A stretch of 64,000 nt of DNA from Salinivirga cyanobacteriivorans (GCF_001443605.1 NZ_CP013118.1:628225-692224); one strand, 5' to 3'; counted from the first letter of the stretch, positions 9,130 through 18,680 are shown. Translations and numbers: made by a program. Notes: generated by a model from the letters alone, not told the origin.

Positions 9130-10639
9130 TTCTACTTTAACACATTTATTGTTTTGAATAACAGTAATCTATATCCCGTTGCCTTTTTTTGTGTCGATGT
9201 TCCAATTTTTCCAACATACGCTCATCTGTCATTTCACGGTAAAACTTATATACCAAAAAATCCATGATGTCCCTTGCAGAAAGCAATGGAATCTGGTCAT
9301 GATTTAAAATTTTCTCCTTTAACATAAAACTGCCTACAATCATATTTAATGCAACTTGATGATACCATGATTTCCATTTACGAGTCTGAAAATGGTCCAT
9401 CCCCAATATTTGCTTTTGTTCTTTGAAACTGTGCTCTATAAAAAAACGCTGTGCCTGCATATATGCCAGTGCTTGTTCGGTGTACTGGACAAGTTCGGCA
9501 TTTGTGAATGAATATTTAGTCTCTACGCAATCATTTGTTTTTCTTTTCGAAACAACCAATAAACGTTTTTCAACGGCATTGGAGGCTTTGTCCCAAATGT
9601 AAACAGTCTTGAAATGAAAGAGCCCCTTGAGTTTGCCTTTTGCAGAATCGCGAATATTTAATTTCTTCCAATCCTTTGCGGACAGGGTTTTAATGTAGGT
9701 GTCGGCATTAACTGCTGATGTACTTGCTTTTAGCTTTTTTGGGGCGCGCCCCCGATTACTCTTGCGTTCGGGCAAATAAAGTTCTGGCTCTTCTAAATAT
9801 ATCTTTTGATTACTATGAATATCAAGCATATAAATTAAGCCCAAATCAGCCACAGAACGGGTAAATACAATGTCATTTCCATATAGGCCATCCGCTCCAA
9901 CGTAATCAAATGATATACCCATTTCAAGTTGATGCTTTACTATTTCTGTTGCCAACTCTGGTTTTGTGCGGAAAATCCTATCTTCACGGGGTATACCTGC
10001 AGCTTCACATCTACCCTGATCATCGATCCATGATTTTGGTAAATAAAGCCTGGTATCGACCAACGAGGCGTATTTGTCATTACAAAGGCAGCCAAAAACG
10101 GCTACCTGTGAGTTTGCTGTTTTTCCTACATTCCCACAATACTGATGATCAACACCAACGCTTTTCTTTCCCTTTTTAACCCAACCACTTTCATCGATGA
10201 GTAGTCCTGTTAACTTCCGATTGGGCAATGCTTGGTCTACATTTTTTGCAGTTTGATCGATGACAGCCCGAGCATCCCAGTTAGATTCTGTTATGAAATG
10301 CTGCATCTGATGATAGTTGGCATTCAATGTTTCACTTATGCGTTCTATGTTTTTCAAATCGCTTAATGCAAGTCCTTCGACATATTGAGAGGCTTTATCG
10401 AAGTTTGTCTTTGTTTTATTTTTGAAAAAATACTCATATTCAGACAAATACACTTCAAGACGGTCGTTAACCGCAAGCAGTGTTTTACCATTGTTATAAT
10501 CTTTTTTTAAGTGATTCGCTCGTTACCCATTGCAAATAAAATTACATTTTTTTAACATGCGCAATATACTAAATGTTAACGGATTATCACTGTTATTCAC
10601 TTAAAATAACTTCGTTTTTTTTAATCTGTTAAAGTAGAA
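9130..10639 (-). mobile_element. IS701-family insertion sequence, copy 1 (1510 bp)
   Basis: The ends are inverted repeats starting TTCTACTTTAACA at both tips. The element is flanked by the 4-bp direct duplication TTAA (9126-9129 and 10640-10643). It carries one transposase gene. The same 1510-bp element occurs at 60972-62481 in the opposite orientation, with one amino-acid difference in the transposase. The short YTAA-type duplication fits what is known of the IS701 group. Confidence 0.93.
9146..10453 (-). CDS. IS701-family transposase
   Basis: DDE-type transposase of 435 residues. The segment LLIDESGWVKKGKKSVGV supplies the first catalytic Asp in the context typical of the IS701/IS4 group, followed by QYCGNVGKTANSQVAVF. 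A second Asp lies in YVGADGLYGND, and the late FIEHSFKEQKQILGMDHF stretch carries the catalytic Glu. The apparent start is GTG; no in-frame ATG lies upstream. It differs from the second copy at one residue (His in ILNHDQ here, Gln there). It appears intact and potentially active. Confidence 0.93.
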   Translation of the reverse strand: MYLSEYEYFFKNKTKTNFDKASQYVEGLALSDLKNIERISETLNANYHQMQHFITESNWDARAVIDQTAKNVDQALPNRKLTGLLIDESGWVKKGKKSVGVDHQYCGNVGKTANSQVAVFGCLCNDKYASLVDTRLYLPKSWIDDQGRCEAAGIPREDRIFRTKPELATEIVKHQLEMGISFDYVGADGLYGNDIVFTRSVADLGLIYMLDIHSNQKIYLEEPELYLPERKSNRGRAPKKLKASTSAVNADTYIKTLSAKDWKKLNIRDSAKGKLKGLFHFKTVYIWDKASNAVEKRLLVVSKRKTNDCVETKYSFTNAELVQYTEQALAYMQAQRFFIEHSFKEQKQILGMDHFQTRKWKSWYHQVALNMIVGSFMLKEKILNHDQIPLLSARDIMDFLVYKFYREMTDERMLEKLEHRHKKRQRDIDYCYSKQ

Positions 10640-10765
10640 TTAAAAAAATGGGATTAGAGGCAGCCGGATCTCCATGGGAAGTGTATTTAACGGACCCACA
10701 AACCGAAAAAGACACTTCAAAATGGCTCACGAAAATGTATCAGCCAGTAAAATAAAAAAAGAAAA

Positions 10766-10793
10766 AGAGGTTCCTTTCTTTAAAGTAACCTCT
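10766..10793. terminator. Bidirectional intrinsic terminator
   Basis: AGAGGTT (10766-10772) pairs with AACCTCT (10787-10793) between two convergent genes. A-rich sequence lies on the left and T-rich on the right, so it can serve both the split SRPBCC gene and the nitroreductase gene that ends at 10803. Confidence 0.65.
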
Positions 10794-10802
10794 TCTTCTA
10801 TT

Positions 10803-11552
10803 TTAAAACTCCCGCTTGTTGTAGTAATGACCAAAAGGCATAATGTATAGCGGCTCTTCTTTTGCAGGAAGTTGCATAACTTCCCTGACCTTATCATCGC
10901 TAAATGCACCAATGGCGCATGTTCCCATGTGTAGCGCCTCAACCTGCAGATATACATTTTGTGCAGAGTGTCCCAAATCCATACACACGTAACGGTTTTC
11001 CCCTCTGCTGCCGTACTTTTCTGTTGTTCGTTCATAAATAGCACTATAAAACAGGCACGCCGGAGCTTCATGTATCATTTTCTGATTTAAAGCAGCGGCC
11101 GAAAGTTCAAGTTTTACATTATGGTCGATTGTTTGTTGAATTTGATGTCCATCAGCCAAATACCTATACACACCAGGTTCTATTTCATTAACTTTATCTA
11201 CTAACAAGTAAAGTTCTAATGGATAAAGTGCGCCAGCTGAGGGTGCTGTACGAAAACCGCCCCGCAACTGTTTATGATTTGCTTTTTGTGTAATCCCATA
11301 AGCAGCCCAAAGTACTTGTGACACATCTGAAGCATCAATGCTTTTACTTACAAAATGCCTGTGAGAACGTCTTTTTTTCATCACCTCTTCAGCCGACATA
11401 TCGCTTTCTAACCTCGGCGAAGGTAACCTGTAAGTTAAAGGATTCTCTTTTATAAGTTTTATACTATCTTGATTTTCCATATCACTTGTTTCTTTATTAC
11501 ATGCCATGAGCGACACTAATGCAACAACCATAAATAATTTTAAATGCCTCAT
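10803..11552 (-). CDS. SagB/ThcOx-type nitroreductase family lipoprotein
   Basis: 249 residues. The signal peptide ends in a lipobox, LVSLMAC, so the protein is predicted to be lipid-anchored outside the inner membrane. The rest is an FMN-binding nitroreductase fold of the SagB/ThcOx subgroup: KKRRSHRHF (phosphate-binding arginines), RTAPSAGALYPLELYL, and GHSAQNVYLQVEALHMG near the end. Known SagB proteins oxidise azolines in peptide natural products, but the lipoprotein members common in Bacteroidota have no assigned substrate and no precursor peptide is visible here. It starts 10 bp after the antiporter stop and is probably co-transcribed with it. Confidence 0.85.
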   Translation of the reverse strand: MRHLKLFMVVALVSLMACNKETSDMENQDSIKLIKENPLTYRLPSPRLESDMSAEEVMKKRRSHRHFVSKSIDASDVSQVLWAAYGITQKANHKQLRGGFRTAPSAGALYPLELYLLVDKVNEIEPGVYRYLADGHQIQQTIDHNVKLELSAAALNQKMIHEAPACLFYSAIYERTTEKYGSRGENRYVCMDLGHSAQNVYLQVEALHMGTCAIGAFSDDKVREVMQLPAKEEPLYIMPFGHYYNKREF

Positions 11553-11562
11553 ATAAATAAAT

Positions 11563-14499
11563 CTAAATTACAAACACATAGCTATCATCAACAACCTGGT
11601 AGACACCCGGTTTCATTAATCTTGTACCCCGTATTTCTCTTCCCTCAAGGTTTACCGCGCCTGATAGCATTATGCCCTCTTTTTTATCAAGCGTAAAAGT
11701 GTTACCGGCATTCAATTCTTTTAGTTCACCTTTATCAATTATGCGTTGGAGTTTTTTGCGTTTCAACTTTCCATACTCTTTGGTCAAAGAGAGCATATTT
11801 TCAGCCATTCTACGGCCGGCAATTCTCCATAAGTTATGCTTCAAAAATTTGTCTTCATTAAGTAATCGCTGAATTTTAAGGTATTTCATGCGCAAAGCCG
11901 TAACGGGTGATTCGGCTTCAATAGTAGCAGAGCTCGATTTACCTGTAAGCACAGCTATTTCGCCCACCACATTCCCGGGTCCGAGTATTGCTACCACCTC
12001 ATTTCCCACGGAAACCTTAACTGTTCCCCTGGCTATTACAAAAATTGCATTGCCACTATCGTGCAGTTTAATGAGTTTATCGCCCATAGAATAAACTTTG
12101 CTACTAAAAGATGCAGATACTTTTTTGAGCATGGGTATTTCCACCTCCTCAAACCACTCCATATCTTTTAATAGTTTAATATTCTTTGGTAGTTTAACCG
12201 AAGGTGGTTTTTGCAGCAACCTTTTCATCCGATTTTCAATTGCTTTAGCCATCTTATTTGCTTCTGAGGACTCTAAACGTCCTTTTTTCTCAAGCCTTTC
12301 TACTGTTTGCATTTCAAAATTCAACAATGATCGTATAGCTTGTCTTGTAGAAATGGCATTATATATTTCCGGATAACTCTTACGCAAATTACGAAGGTAG
12401 GTAAGGCCATGGATACGGTTTTCATTGATTTCCTCCTCAATAATTTCCAGGCTATCGGTTTTATCTCCGTCTTCGCCGTCTTCTACCTCTCTGTGCATAC
12501 TTTCAACCAATTTTAATGCTTCTTCCTGCGCTTCGACAAAGCCACGCGCAGAATCGTAGCTTACAGCCAGTCTATCAAAAAACATATGTTTAGTCAATTT
12601 ATCGAGCAGAGGTTGGTTCTGTAGTGTTTTCAGGAATCCTGGTGTTTTCCAGCTTTCTTCCAGGTCTTTTCTTTCGCACAATGGGATAAGTCCTCCCGCA
12701 TCTAAAATCGTATTAATTCCCTCAGAGAGTTTTTGCACTGCAGTGGGACCTAGCAGACCTTTCTTAAACTGATACCAATAACTACTTTTCTCCTGTTCAA
12801 GTATTCTTCTTCTGATTTCGGCAATGGTCTCCACATCGCCAATTTCTTCTTCCGAAATTTCAGGTTGTGGGGGCAAATATTTTTTAACCTGTTGCCAATT
12901 GGCATGATTCATAAAACGGTCGCGTTTTAGTGTTTCAATTGTATTGGCGGCCGTTTTTCGTAAATACGCCTGCGCATTGTATATCATTTTAGCTTTAGCT
13001 GGGGCCAATTTGGTAAGTCCAAGTTTTTGTATCAGGAACTTTATGGTAATGGCATTTACAACCAGTGTTAAAATCACAATTCCTGCAGTAAAAAACAGAA
13101 ACTGGTTTTGAATTTTTTCAGATAAAACTGCAGGATCGAGGCTGGCTATAACTAAAGCAAGTGCTAATCCAATCGCCCCTCTCAAAGCTCCATACCATAC
13201 GACCATGGCATTTTTTTTATCGAGTCCATAGCCGGTTCGTTTCATAAAGGGGAAAAATATGGTTACTACAATAGCTCGTACAATGTGAATTCCGATATAA
13301 ATAATTAAAAGAATTAAAAAATCGCTTCCGGTAAAAACAGCCTGCTCAGCAATAACAACTCCAACAATAATAAAAATAAGGGTATTGGCTATGAAAGCCA
13401 GTAATTCCCAGAACTCATGTAAGAAGTGCTCTACTTCAGGACTAATTCTGGTTCGTCCGACACTGGCAGCGGCCAATCCTAGCGAAACAAGCCCAAGTAC
13501 TCCGGAAACATACAGAAAGTGCTCAGCAATAAAGAATGTAATGTATGCAGCTGTGACAATAGCCGATATTTCGACCATTGCATCGTTAAATACACCACGC
13601 ACCCACCGGATTGTAATTGTACCCACAGCCAGGCCCAGCAATATCCCTCCAAAAGAGATATAAGCAAATTTAAGCACGGGATGTAAGTTGAACACAAATG
13701 CTTCTAATTCACCCATATCTGGCGATGCGCCTTTTATACTTCCCAGAATAACCAAAAAAATTACAATGGCTGTACCATCATTAAGTAATGATTCGCCTTC
13801 AATCAAAGTTCCCAGCTTTTTACTGGCACCAAGATCTTTTAGTAATGCCACCACAGCCACCGGATCGGTAGCGCTAATAACCACCCCAAAAAGCAAAGCC
13901 ACCTGCCATGACCAGTCAGGCAACCCAATTCCAAGTTCTTTTATACCAATTATGATAAAAGCAGTTAAAAAAAGTGCTACAATTATGCCGGGAACAGCCA
14001 GAATAGCAGCATTGGCAACCGATTTTTTAAATGTATGCACATCCATTGCAAATGCGGCCTCAAATATTAATGTGGGCAGGAAAACGTATAAAATCAGGTG
14101 CGGGTCGATGTGCCCGGCCCAACGCACTGCTGTGGCAAAGGTATCGCCCCACCCTTCAAAAAAATGCATACGAACAGCCATACCTATAAGCAAACCAAAA
14201 ATGAGCAATGTAACAGTATAAGGTATGGGACTTTTACGCAGGAAATGGCGCGTTGCAGCTCCAATAATAAGTGCAACAATTACAAAGAACAGGGGCGACA
14301 TATCTGAACTATGTCCACCTTCGTGGGTTGTATCATGTGTTTTTTCAATGCCATCATGATGTTGGTTTTCTACAGAATTTTGCGCAGCTGTAATGGTGTC
14401 TGAAAATGAATTGAATTCTGAATTGACAGCTGCAATATTTTTATTACCTACAGAAAGAAATATTGCAGCAAGTGCGATTGCAAAGAGGCTAAATTTCAT
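11563..14499 (-). CDS. CPA1-type Na+/H+ antiporter with C-terminal cyclic-nucleotide-binding domain
   Basis: 978 residues. An N-terminal signal-like helix is followed by a His/Asp-rich segment (about residues 45-68). A 12-13-helix antiporter domain then spans roughly 70-490 with CPA1 hallmarks ATDPVAVVALLKDLGASKK and EGESLLNDGTAIVIF. A long helical cytoplasmic region (about 500-780) leads to a cNMP-binding-like domain at about 800-880 (GNAIFVIARGTVKVSV, GPGNVVGEIAVLTGK). This resembles plant SOS1-like architecture and suggests ligand-gated Na+ or K+ extrusion. The canonical Arg of the phosphate-binding cassette is not obvious (GEIAVLTGKSSSATIEA), so nucleotide binding is uncertain. It is upstream of the nitroreductase gene. 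Confidence 0.9.
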   Translation of the reverse strand: MKFSLFAIALAAIFLSVGNKNIAAVNSEFNSFSDTITAAQNSVENQHHDGIEKTHDTTHEGGHSSDMSPLFFVIVALIIGAATRHFLRKSPIPYTVTLLIFGLLIGMAVRMHFFEGWGDTFATAVRWAGHIDPHLILYVFLPTLIFEAAFAMDVHTFKKSVANAAILAVPGIIVALFLTAFIIIGIKELGIGLPDWSWQVALLFGVVISATDPVAVVALLKDLGASKKLGTLIEGESLLNDGTAIVIFLVILGSIKGASPDMGELEAFVFNLHPVLKFAYISFGGILLGLAVGTITIRWVRGVFNDAMVEISAIVTAAYITFFIAEHFLYVSGVLGLVSLGLAAASVGRTRISPEVEHFLHEFWELLAFIANTLIFIIVGVVIAEQAVFTGSDFLILLIIYIGIHIVRAIVVTIFFPFMKRTGYGLDKKNAMVVWYGALRGAIGLALALVIASLDPAVLSEKIQNQFLFFTAGIVILTLVVNAITIKFLIQKLGLTKLAPAKAKMIYNAQAYLRKTAANTIETLKRDRFMNHANWQQVKKYLPPQPEISEEEIGDVETIAEIRRRILEQEKSSYWYQFKKGLLGPTAVQKLSEGINTILDAGGLIPLCERKDLEESWKTPGFLKTLQNQPLLDKLTKHMFFDRLAVSYDSARGFVEAQEEALKLVESMHREVEDGEDGDKTDSLEIIEEEINENRIHGLTYLRNLRKSYPEIYNAISTRQAIRSLLNFEMQTVERLEKKGRLESSEANKMAKAIENRMKRLLQKPPSVKLPKNIKLLKDMEWFEEVEIPMLKKVSASFSSKVYSMGDKLIKLHDSGNAIFVIARGTVKVSVGNEVVAILGPGNVVGEIAVLTGKSSSATIEAESPVTALRMKYLKIQRLLNEDKFLKHNLWRIAGRRMAENMLSLTKEYGKLKRKKLQRIIDKGELKELNAGNTFTLDKKEGIMLSGAVNLEGREIRGTRLMKPGVYQVVDDSYVFVI

Positions 14500-14630
14500 T
14501 GTGAAAATATTAGTTAGTTATGGCTAATACAAGATAAAACTAATTCCTGACAAATTCCAGAAATATTTTCTTAAACTATTGTACTAGAAATATATCCTAG
14601 ACCTCTACAATGAATTTTAGCATAAAAAAA

Positions 14631-14653
14631 AAGGACCGCCAAATGCAGTCCTT
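14631..14653 (-). terminator. Intrinsic terminator after the aldehyde dehydrogenase gene
   Basis: AAGGAC (14631-14636) pairs with GTCCTT (14648-14653). On the minus strand the stem is followed by a run of T residues, just after the stop at 14678. It is a good terminator for the ALDH transcript. Confidence 0.75.
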
Positions 14654-14677
14654 CTTAAATTTATTGTTCAAACATAT

Positions 14678-16228
14678 TTAAATGTCGAATTTAATGCCTT
14701 GTGCCAATGGTAAATCTTTACCATAATTGATTGTTGTAGTTTGGCGACGCATATAAGCCTTCCAGGCATCGGAACCAGATTCGCGGCCACCTCCGGTATC
14801 TTTTTCACCACCAAAAGCACCACCAATTTCAGCACCCGATGTTCCTACATTAACATTCGCAATACCACAATCGGAACCGCTGTTGCTTAAGAAAGACATT
14901 GATTCCTGAATACTATCGGTAAAGATGGCACTTGAGAGGCCCTGTGGTACACCATTATGTATGTCTAAAGCTTCGTCGAAAGATTTATATTTGATTAAGT
15001 ACAGAATTGGCGCAAAGGTCTCTTCCTGCACAATTTCGTAATGATTCTGTGCTTCACAAATGGCAGGTACAACATAGGTTCCGGTTTCGTAGCCTTTTCC
15101 GCTTAGTACCTCACCACCAAATAGCACCTTACCGCCCTCTTCTTTCACTTTTTCAAGTGCAGAAGTGAACAATTCTGTTGCATCTGTATCGATAAGTGGC
15201 CCTACAAGGTTATTTTCATCAAGCGGATCACCGATTTTCTTTGATACCTGCTCATATGCATTGGTAAGTTTTTTCTTTACATCATCATAAATATCTTCGT
15301 GTACAATTACACGGCGGGTTGATGTACATCGCTGACCTGCTGTTCCCACTGCACCGAATACGATGGATGGAATGGCCATTTCAAGATTTGCATCGGGTGA
15401 AAGAATTATGGCATTGTTACCACCCAGCTCAAGAATGGTATTACCCAGACGTTTTCCAACTTTTTCGGCAACACGTTTACCTACGCGGGTAGATCCGGTA
15501 ACAGAAATAAGCGGTACACGTTTGTCTTCGATGAAATTGTCGCCCATTACAGCAGAACGGCCAATTACGAGGTTGAAAACTCCTTCGGGAACTTCCGGTT
15601 CATCTTTTATTACATCAGCAACGATTTTTTGCACAGCTACAGCTGTCAGTGGAGTTTTGGATGATGGTTTCCAAACAACTACATCACCGGCTACAGCTGC
15701 GATCATTGTATTCCATGCATAAACAGCTACTGGAAAATTAAAAGCTGTAATAACACCAACAATACCGTAGGGATGGTAATGATCGAAGAGACGGTGATTG
15801 GGTCGCTCGCTTTGCATAGTAAAGCCATAAAGCTGGCGTGATTGGCCAACGGCAAAATCTGCAATATCTATCATTTCCTGCACTTCTCCCAGACCTTCCT
15901 GATAGCTTTTGCCCATTTCGATACTCACAAGCATTCCAAGGTCTTCTTTCTTATCGCGTAATGCATTTCCAATTTTTCTTACAATTTCGCCTCTTGCAGG
16001 TGCAGGAACTTCGCGCCATTTTTTAAATGCTTCCTGTGCTTTTGTAATTACATTTTCGTAATCTTTGAGTTCGGCATTTTTAACCTTACCCAATATTGAA
16101 TCATCAATTGGTGTTACCGATGTTGTTTCTTTTCCATTGGTATCTATCCATTGTGTACCTGTACAAACTCCGGCATTGACTTCTTCAATACCTAAATTGT
16201 CAAGTACTTTCTGCATTTTTGGATTCAT
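14678..16228 (-). CDS. Aldehyde dehydrogenase, ALDH7 type (aminoadipate-semialdehyde dehydrogenase-like)
   Basis: NAD-dependent aldehyde dehydrogenase of 516 residues. The general base lies in [10 protein letters not shown] and the catalytic Cys in [10 protein letters not shown] (about residue 300). The N-terminal region and the [19 protein letters not shown] signature point to the ALDH7/antiquitin group, which oxidises L-2-aminoadipate semialdehyde in lysine breakdown; related aldehydes are possible. It lies 63 bp after pruA, separated by a hairpin, so it may be expressed by read-through from pruA. Together they suggest amino-acid catabolism (proline and lysine). Intact. Confidence 0.88.
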   Translation of the reverse strand: MNPKMQKVLDNLGIEEVNAGVCTGTQWIDTNGKETTSVTPIDDSILGKVKNAELKDYENVITKAQEAFKKWREVPAPARGEIVRKIGNALRDKKEDLGMLVSIEMGKSYQEGLGEVQEMIDIADFAVGQSRQLYGFTMQSERPNHRLFDHYHPYGIVGVITAFNFPVAVYAWNTMIAAVAGDVVVWKPSSKTPLTAVAVQKIVADVIKDEPEVPEGVFNLVIGRSAVMGDNFIEDKRVPLISVTGSTRVGKRVAEKVGKRLGNTILELGGNNAIILSPDANLEMAIPSIVFGAVGTAGQRCTSTRRVIVHEDIYDDVKKKLTNAYEQVSKKIGDPLDENNLVGPLIDTDATELFTSALEKVKEEGGKVLFGGEVLSGKGYETGTYVVPAICEAQNHYEIVQEETFAPILYLIKYKSFDEALDIHNGVPQGLSSAIFTDSIQESMSFLSNSGSDCGIANVNVGTSGAEIGGAFGGEKDTGGGRESGSDAWKAYMRRQTTTINYGKDLPLAQGIKFDI

Positions 16229-16244
16229 AGTCTATTGGTTTTAA

Positions 16245-16276
16245 AAAACCCGGTGCATAGTTATGTACCGGGTTTT
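16245..16276 (-). terminator. Hairpin between pruA and the ALDH7 gene
   Basis: AAAACCCGGT (16245-16254) pairs perfectly with ACCGGGTTTT (16267-16276). On the minus strand the stem ends in a T run. It should terminate or attenuate pruA transcription before the downstream aldehyde dehydrogenase. Confidence 0.75.
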
Positions 16277-16291
16277 GTTTATAGTAATTAA

Positions 16292-17923
16292 TTATTCATC
16301 TTCCATGTAAGGGTAGCGATAATCTTTGGCAGGTACAAAATTCTCTTTTATACTGCGTGCCGACACCCAACGCAATTGGTTCAGCATTGAACCGGCCTTA
16401 TCGTTGGTACCTGAACCCCTGGCGCCACCAAAGGGCTGCTGTCCGACAATGGCTCCTGTTGGTTTGTCGTTCACGTAGAAGTTACCAGCTGTATTAACCA
16501 AACGTTTTGTCAGGTAATCGATTTCGTAACGGTCTTGTGTGAAAATAGCTCCTGTTAATCCATAAATAGATGTATTATCAAGGATATCAAGGGTTTCATC
16601 CACCTTATTTTCATCATACACATAAACGGTTAACACTGGACCAAAAAGTTCCTCTTCCATAGAGTAGAACTTTGGATTCGTGGTTTTAATAACCGTTGGT
16701 TCGATGAAATAACCTTTAGATTTATCATAACCACCGCCTGCAATAATTTCGCAAGAGCTATCTTCTTTAGCCATATCGATAGCAGCAGCGTGTTTATCAA
16801 ATGCTGATTCATCGATTACGGCGCAAAGGAAGTTTGAAAAATCTTCGGGTGATCCTTGCTTAATTGTTGAAACATCTTCTTTCACGTATTTGAAAATTTC
16901 GTCGGCAAGGTTACCTGGCAAATAAGTTCTTGAAGCAGCTGAACATTTCTGTCCCTGGTATTCAAATGCACCGCGTACCATTGCTGTAGCAACAGCTTTA
17001 GCATCGGCTTTTGGCGACGCAAAAATATAATCTTTACCACCTGTTTCTCCAACAATACGTGGGTAGGTTTTATATTTTGTAATGTTATCGCCAATTTTCT
17101 TCCATGATTGCTGGAATACTGGTGTAGAACCTGTAAAATGGAAACCGGCAAAATCAGGACTTGCAAAAACGGTATCGGCCACAACAGGACCAGAAGCAAA
17201 AATGAGATTAATTACTCCGTCTGGTAATCCTGCCTCACGGAATATTTCCATAACCACGTTGGCCGAATAGATATTCAATTTTGAAGGCTTCCATACTACA
17301 GTGTTACCCATCATAGCAGGTGCAGCGGGAAGGTTTGCAGTAATAGCAGTAAAATTGAAAGGTGTAAGTGCAAAAACAAAACCCTCCAGCGGGCGGTATT
17401 CAACTCTGTTCCAGGTGTTTTTGTCAGAAACGGGTTGCTCTTCATAAATCTTGGTCATATATTCCACGCCAAAACGCATAAAGTCGGCAAACTCGCATGC
17501 TGACTCGATTTCAGCCTGATGAGCAGTTTTAGATGTGCCGAGCATAGCTGCGGCATTCATTTTATAGCGATAAGGTCCGGTGAGCAGATCTGCTACTTTG
17601 AGAAAAATAGCTGCACGCTCGTGCCATGGTGTTGCTGCCCACTTTTCTTTTGCCTCCATTGCAGCATCAATAGCCATATTTACCTCTTTAGCACTTCCCT
17701 GGTAATAGTGCCCCAGTGTATGAGCCAATTCATGTGGTGGATGAATATCAACTTTTTTGTCTGTTTTTACATCTTTACCACCAATTACCATTGGTATCTC
17801 AACTTGTTTTGACTTAAGCTCTTTAAGCGCTTTTTTGAGCTCTTCACGATCTTTTGTGCCTGGAGCATACGAACGTACTGGTTCGTTTACTGCTTTCGGG
17901 ACATTGAAAAAACCTTTAGGCAT
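16292..17923 (-). CDS. pruA: L-glutamate gamma-semialdehyde (1-pyrroline-5-carboxylate) dehydrogenase
   Basis: 543-residue ALDH4-type enzyme that oxidises glutamate semialdehyde to glutamate, the second step of proline degradation. The general-base Glu is in RIVGETGGKDYIF and the nucleophile Cys in YQGQKCSAASR. The N-terminal PVRSYAPGTKDREELKKAL is typical of the monofunctional PruA found in Bacteroidota. The C-terminus PFGGARGSGTNDKAGS matches the family. No proline dehydrogenase (PutA N-domain) is in the window. A -7-type box lies about 40 bp upstream. Confidence 0.94.
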   Translation of the reverse strand: MPKGFFNVPKAVNEPVRSYAPGTKDREELKKALKELKSKQVEIPMVIGGKDVKTDKKVDIHPPHELAHTLGHYYQGSAKEVNMAIDAAMEAKEKWAATPWHERAAIFLKVADLLTGPYRYKMNAAAMLGTSKTAHQAEIESACEFADFMRFGVEYMTKIYEEQPVSDKNTWNRVEYRPLEGFVFALTPFNFTAITANLPAAPAMMGNTVVWKPSKLNIYSANVVMEIFREAGLPDGVINLIFASGPVVADTVFASPDFAGFHFTGSTPVFQQSWKKIGDNITKYKTYPRIVGETGGKDYIFASPKADAKAVATAMVRGAFEYQGQKCSAASRTYLPGNLADEIFKYVKEDVSTIKQGSPEDFSNFLCAVIDESAFDKHAAAIDMAKEDSSCEIIAGGGYDKSKGYFIEPTVIKTTNPKFYSMEEELFGPVLTVYVYDENKVDETLDILDNTSIYGLTGAIFTQDRYEIDYLTKRLVNTAGNFYVNDKPTGAIVGQQPFGGARGSGTNDKAGSMLNQLRWVSARSIKENFVPAKDYRYPYMEDE

Positions 17924-17962
17924 AACTTTATAGTTTTTATTTAGTTTAACTTAATTTGTATA

Positions 17963-17970
17963 CAAATCTA
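17963..17970 (-). promoter_or_regulatory. Bacteroidota -7 box upstream of pruA
   Basis: The minus strand reads TAGATTTG, an exact TAnnTTTG match, 39 bases before the pruA ATG. No clear -33 element was seen at the expected distance. Confidence 0.4.
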
Positions 17971-18182
17971 TAAATTTTAAGTGTTTTTTCTCATGAAAAA
18001 TATCATGTTTTCATTCTCTATAGCTTATTTTTATAAAGCGGCAAAATGTCAAGCTCAATCGTTTGCATAATTTAGGAATTTTAAACATCTCATTTTTCCC
18101 TTTTCGCCTTTGATTAAAAAAGCACAAACACCCACCATAATTAGATCTAACTTAAAATTTATAATAACCTTTTTTAAATAAA

Positions 18183-18214
18183 AAATGCGATCAGGATAGT
18201 TCCCAATCGCATTT
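18183..18214 (-). terminator. Intrinsic terminator after receiver-domain gene
   Basis: AAATGCGAT (18183-18191) pairs with ATCGCATTT (18206-18214). On the minus strand it is followed by TTTTTA, 17 bp after the stop of the receiver gene at 18232. Confidence 0.75.
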
Positions 18215-18231
18215 CTGAAAATTGCTATTCA

Positions 18232-18603
18232 CTATGATTTATCGATAACTTTTTCTACTTTTTCAAGCACATCGCTTATAATTACCGGCTTTACTATAAA
18301 ATCGGCTGCTCCAAGTTCTGATGCCTTTTTGCGTTCTTCTTCACTATTTTTAGCCGTAATAAATATTACAGGAATTTCTAGCTGGTCCTCGTTTATTTGT
18401 TCCATTAATTCGAACCCACCCATTTTAGGCATCATAATGTCAAGCAGTATCAAATCAGGTGTAACCTGTCTTATTTTGTCCATTGCCTCAATACCATCGT
18501 GTGCCACCGTAACTTCGTAGCTCATTTCACTGAGTAAATCTTCAAGTAAAATCAGGTTATTAAAGGAATCGTCGACAATTAATATTTTTTTGATGTGGGC
18601 CAT
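18232..18603 (-). CDS. Stand-alone receiver domain (CheY-like response regulator)
   Basis: 123 residues, a single receiver domain with no output domain. The acidic pair lies in ILIVDDS (about residues 9-12), the phospho-acceptor Asp in LILLDIMMP (about 54), the Thr/Ser switch in VIFITAK and the Lys in FIVKP. It is closely similar to the second receiver at 20984, suggesting duplication around the chemoreceptor gene. Such proteins act by binding a partner after phosphorylation. A partner kinase is not adjacent except the NarX-like kinase at 22104. Confidence 0.92.
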   Translation of the reverse strand: MAHIKKILIVDDSFNNLILLEDLLSEMSYEVTVAHDGIEAMDKIRQVTPDLILLDIMMPKMGGFELMEQINEDQLEIPVIFITAKNSEEERKKASELGAADFIVKPVIISDVLEKVEKVIDKS

Positions 18604-18641
18604 TATTTTTTTACCGGTAAAATTTTCATAAAATTAGTTGC

Positions 18642-18669
18642 AGCACCGGAATTAAACGTTCCCGGTGCT
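18642..18669 (-). terminator. Hairpin after the chemoreceptor gene
   Basis: AGCACCGG (18642-18649) pairs with CCGGTGCT (18662-18669), between the chemoreceptor stop (18681) and the downstream receiver start (18603). The stem is strong but no T tract follows directly on the minus strand, so it may slow or attenuate transcription rather than end it. Confidence 0.5.
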
Positions 18670-18680
18670 GTAATATTGTT

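Larger units (their letters stand above)
8258..10755 (+). pseudogene. SRPBCC / GyrI-like effector-binding protein, interrupted by an IS701-family element
   Basis: The 5' part (8258-9129) encodes a membrane anchor (about residues 4-27), an SRPBCC/polyketide-cyclase-like ligand-binding domain and the start of a GyrI/AraC-effector-binding domain. The IS at 9130-10639 interrupts it. The missing C-terminus resumes at 10644 and reads MGLEAAGSPWEVYLTDPQ and onward to TAA at 10753-10755. This is the typical end of the GyrI-like fold. Removing the element and one TTAA copy gives one in-frame 327-codon gene, joining DNI to KKMGLEAA. As it stands the product ends inside the IS (stop at 9155-9157) and lacks the last beta-strands, so it is probably non-functional. 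The ligand is unknown. Confidence 0.9.
17924..18231. other. Intergenic stretch with pruA promoter and response-regulator terminator
   Basis: 308 bp of AT-rich DNA between pruA and the receiver-domain gene, both on the minus strand. Apart from the -7 box at 17963-17970 and the terminator at 18183-18214, no RNA, repeat or short gene was recognised. Confidence 0.6.

Noticed and set aside
10803..11552. SagB-type gene as part of an azoline peptide (RiPP) cluster
   Set aside because: No precursor peptide, cyclodehydratase or protease gene is nearby; the partner gene is an ion antiporter and the protein is a lipoprotein.
13688..14221. 177-residue open frame antisense to the antiporter gene
   Set aside because: It lies wholly inside a well-supported gene with clear family motifs and shows no domain of its own.
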